Translations under genes and position numbers: made by a program
The notes under the pieces: generated by a model
What the model was told of the DNA's origin: nothing
Databases searched by the model: none
What the model saw: the letters and a program-made list of their open reading frames with translations, nothing else
Assembly: GCA_015904045.1 (NCBI GenBank)
Contig: JABMDG010000392.1
Coordinates: forward strand, 1 to 6,403
Length of the DNA: 6,403 nt
Direction of reading: 5' to 3'
From: Nitrospira sp.
GTDB lineage: Bacteria; Nitrospirota; Nitrospiria; Nitrospirales; Nitrospiraceae
Part shown: one piece after another, positions 5,746 to 6,403 of the stretch
Layout: every line of letters begins with the position of its first letter
How positions within the stretch are numbered: position 1 is the first letter of the stretch

Positions 5746-6312
5746 ATGCGTCAGAAGCAGGTACTCCGGGCGTGGATGTCCGTGTTATCGATCGCGTCGC
5801 TCTTGCTCACCGGTTGCGTCAAAGATCTGGTGAAGGACGACGTAAAGTATCCGCACGCCGGCGCGCACTGCTCAGGATCGGAGGGCACCGACGACTCCTC
5901 CATCGCCGTGCTGCCCGTGCCGGTGGTCGCCTTCGTCGTGCCTCATGTGAATTTCCACGACATCAAGGCCGACGATTATCTCAGGCGTTGCGGCGATTCG
6001 ACAAAACTGATCAACCGGCAAGTGACGGTCAACCGCATCGCCTGCATTCCCGCTGGGCTCACCCGCATCATTACCCTGGGCATCTGGCAATGGTGCCCGG
6101 CCCGCGTCTCCTGGGAGGCCGATACCGGCGGTGCGCCATTCCGCACGGCCGGTACACAGTGCCTCCCGTATTGCCCTCGTCCGCATCTCGTCATCCCAAC
6201 CGTTCCGTTCCGCCCCGCCCTATTTATGAAGCCAACTGATCAGGTGCGATGGAACGTAGGAAGAGATCCTCGAAGCCTTGGAAGCCCGAAATTTGGTAAC
6301 ATGGCCGGATGA
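5746..6312 (+). CDS. Cysteine-rich putative outer-membrane lipoprotein
   Basis: A 188-residue protein with a lipoprotein signal: basic start (MRQKQVLRA), hydrophobic stretch, then lipobox LLTGC with the lipidated C24. Valine at +2 predicts sorting to the outer membrane. I do not recognise the mature domain. It holds six further cysteines (42, 82, 100, 117, 139, 143), with C139 and C143 close together, so disulfides in the periplasm or metal binding are possible. A central block INRQVTVNRIACIPAGLTRI (89-108) looks like strand-rich globular sequence. The strong ribosome binding site and lipobox support the start. Odd: from about residue 160 the codons change (AGC, GGA, CTT, AGA become common, third-position GC falls), and the tail PRSLGSPKFGNMAG is low in complexity. 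The last 25 or so residues may be a read-through tail after loss of an earlier stop. The gene probably shares a transcript with the next one. Confidence 0.85.
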   Translation: MRQKQVLRAWMSVLSIASLLLTGCVKDLVKDDVKYPHAGAHCSGSEGTDDSSIAVLPVPVVAFVVPHVNFHDIKADDYLRRCGDSTKLINRQVTVNRIACIPAGLTRIITLGIWQWCPARVSWEADTGGAPFRTAGTQCLPYCPRPHLVIPTVPFRPALFMKPTDQVRWNVGRDPRSLGSPKFGNMAG

Positions 6313-6320
6313 GCTCTACC

Positions 6321-6403
6321 ATGAATCGTCCCAACTGGATCGGATCGATCTTCCTCGTCTTGTTTGTCCTCTTCCTGGGTGTCGGCCTGGCCGCCTGGAA
6401 ATA
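6321..6403 (+). CDS. Membrane-anchored protein, only the N-terminus present
   Basis: Twenty-seven codons from the ATG at 6321 run off the right edge. They read MNRPNWIG, then one strong hydrophobic helix (residues 9-25), then AWK. This is a signal anchor or first membrane span with a short N-terminus inside. Codons favour G or C at the third position, like real genes nearby. It starts 8 bases after the lipoprotein stop, so the two are likely co-transcribed. The ribosome binding site is weak (GGATGAG at the lipoprotein stop), consistent with translational coupling. The family cannot be told from so short a piece. Confidence 0.65.
   Translation, partial: MNRPNWIGSIFLVLFVLFLGVGLAAWK

Noticed and set aside
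5746..6312. Lipoprotein as a c-type cytochrome
   Set aside because: There are many cysteines but no CxxCH haem-binding motif.
1..6403. CRISPR array, tRNA, rRNA or insertion sequence
   Set aside because: I saw no regularly spaced repeats, no cloverleaf-like segment with a TTCGA-type loop and no transposase motif on either strand.

Overview
This window looks like chromosomal DNA from a moderately GC-rich Gram-negative bacterium. Lipobox-type export, a NarX/NarL-type two-component pair and strong GGAG-type ribosome binding sites support that. The gene style, especially the small CxxC...CxxC zinc-ribbon protein next to a two-component pair and EamA permease, reminds me of Nitrospira-like genomes. 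That is an impression only, because no marker gene is present. No rRNA, tRNA, CRISPR array, transposase or plasmid gene is visible.

Layout. From the left edge to about 5640 every supported gene is on the minus strand. Read in the direction of transcription, from high to low coordinates, they are: an EamA/DMT-family permease (4709-5617); a membrane-anchored PAS histidine kinase (3119-4573) overlapping its NarL/FixJ response regulator (2469-3122) by ATGA; a small zinc-ribbon protein (2009-2236) followed by a 90-residue protein of unknown function (1695-1967); an NTF2/SnoaL-like protein (1043-1435, GTG start); a WapI-immunity-like protein (373-858); and a GNAT acetyltransferase cut by the left edge (1-336). 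On the plus strand a cysteine-rich lipoprotein (5746-6312) is divergent from the permease. A membrane-anchored protein starts 8 bases after it and runs off the right edge (6321-6403).

How the genes may work together. The kinase and regulator are a clear functional pair, translationally coupled, with PAS-type sensing; their target genes cannot be read from the window. The other genes look like small independent or two-gene units. The WapI-like and GNAT genes are 36 bases apart and may be co-transcribed. The zinc-ribbon gene and the unknown gene are 41 bases apart and each has a good ribosome binding site.

The most unusual stretch is 859-1050, between the NTF2-like and WapI-like genes. It holds a near-perfect 97-base inverted repeat whose outer arm includes the NTF2-like stop codon. 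It also holds a second hairpin carrying a ribosome binding site and ATG in its loop, and a possible 23-codon leader ORF that ends in an ATGA overlap with the WapI-like gene. The WapI-like gene is visibly more AT-rich than the kinase region, which may mean separate acquisition. I see no convincing wholly new multi-gene system; the leads are this structured region, the small-protein pair and the lipoprotein unit.
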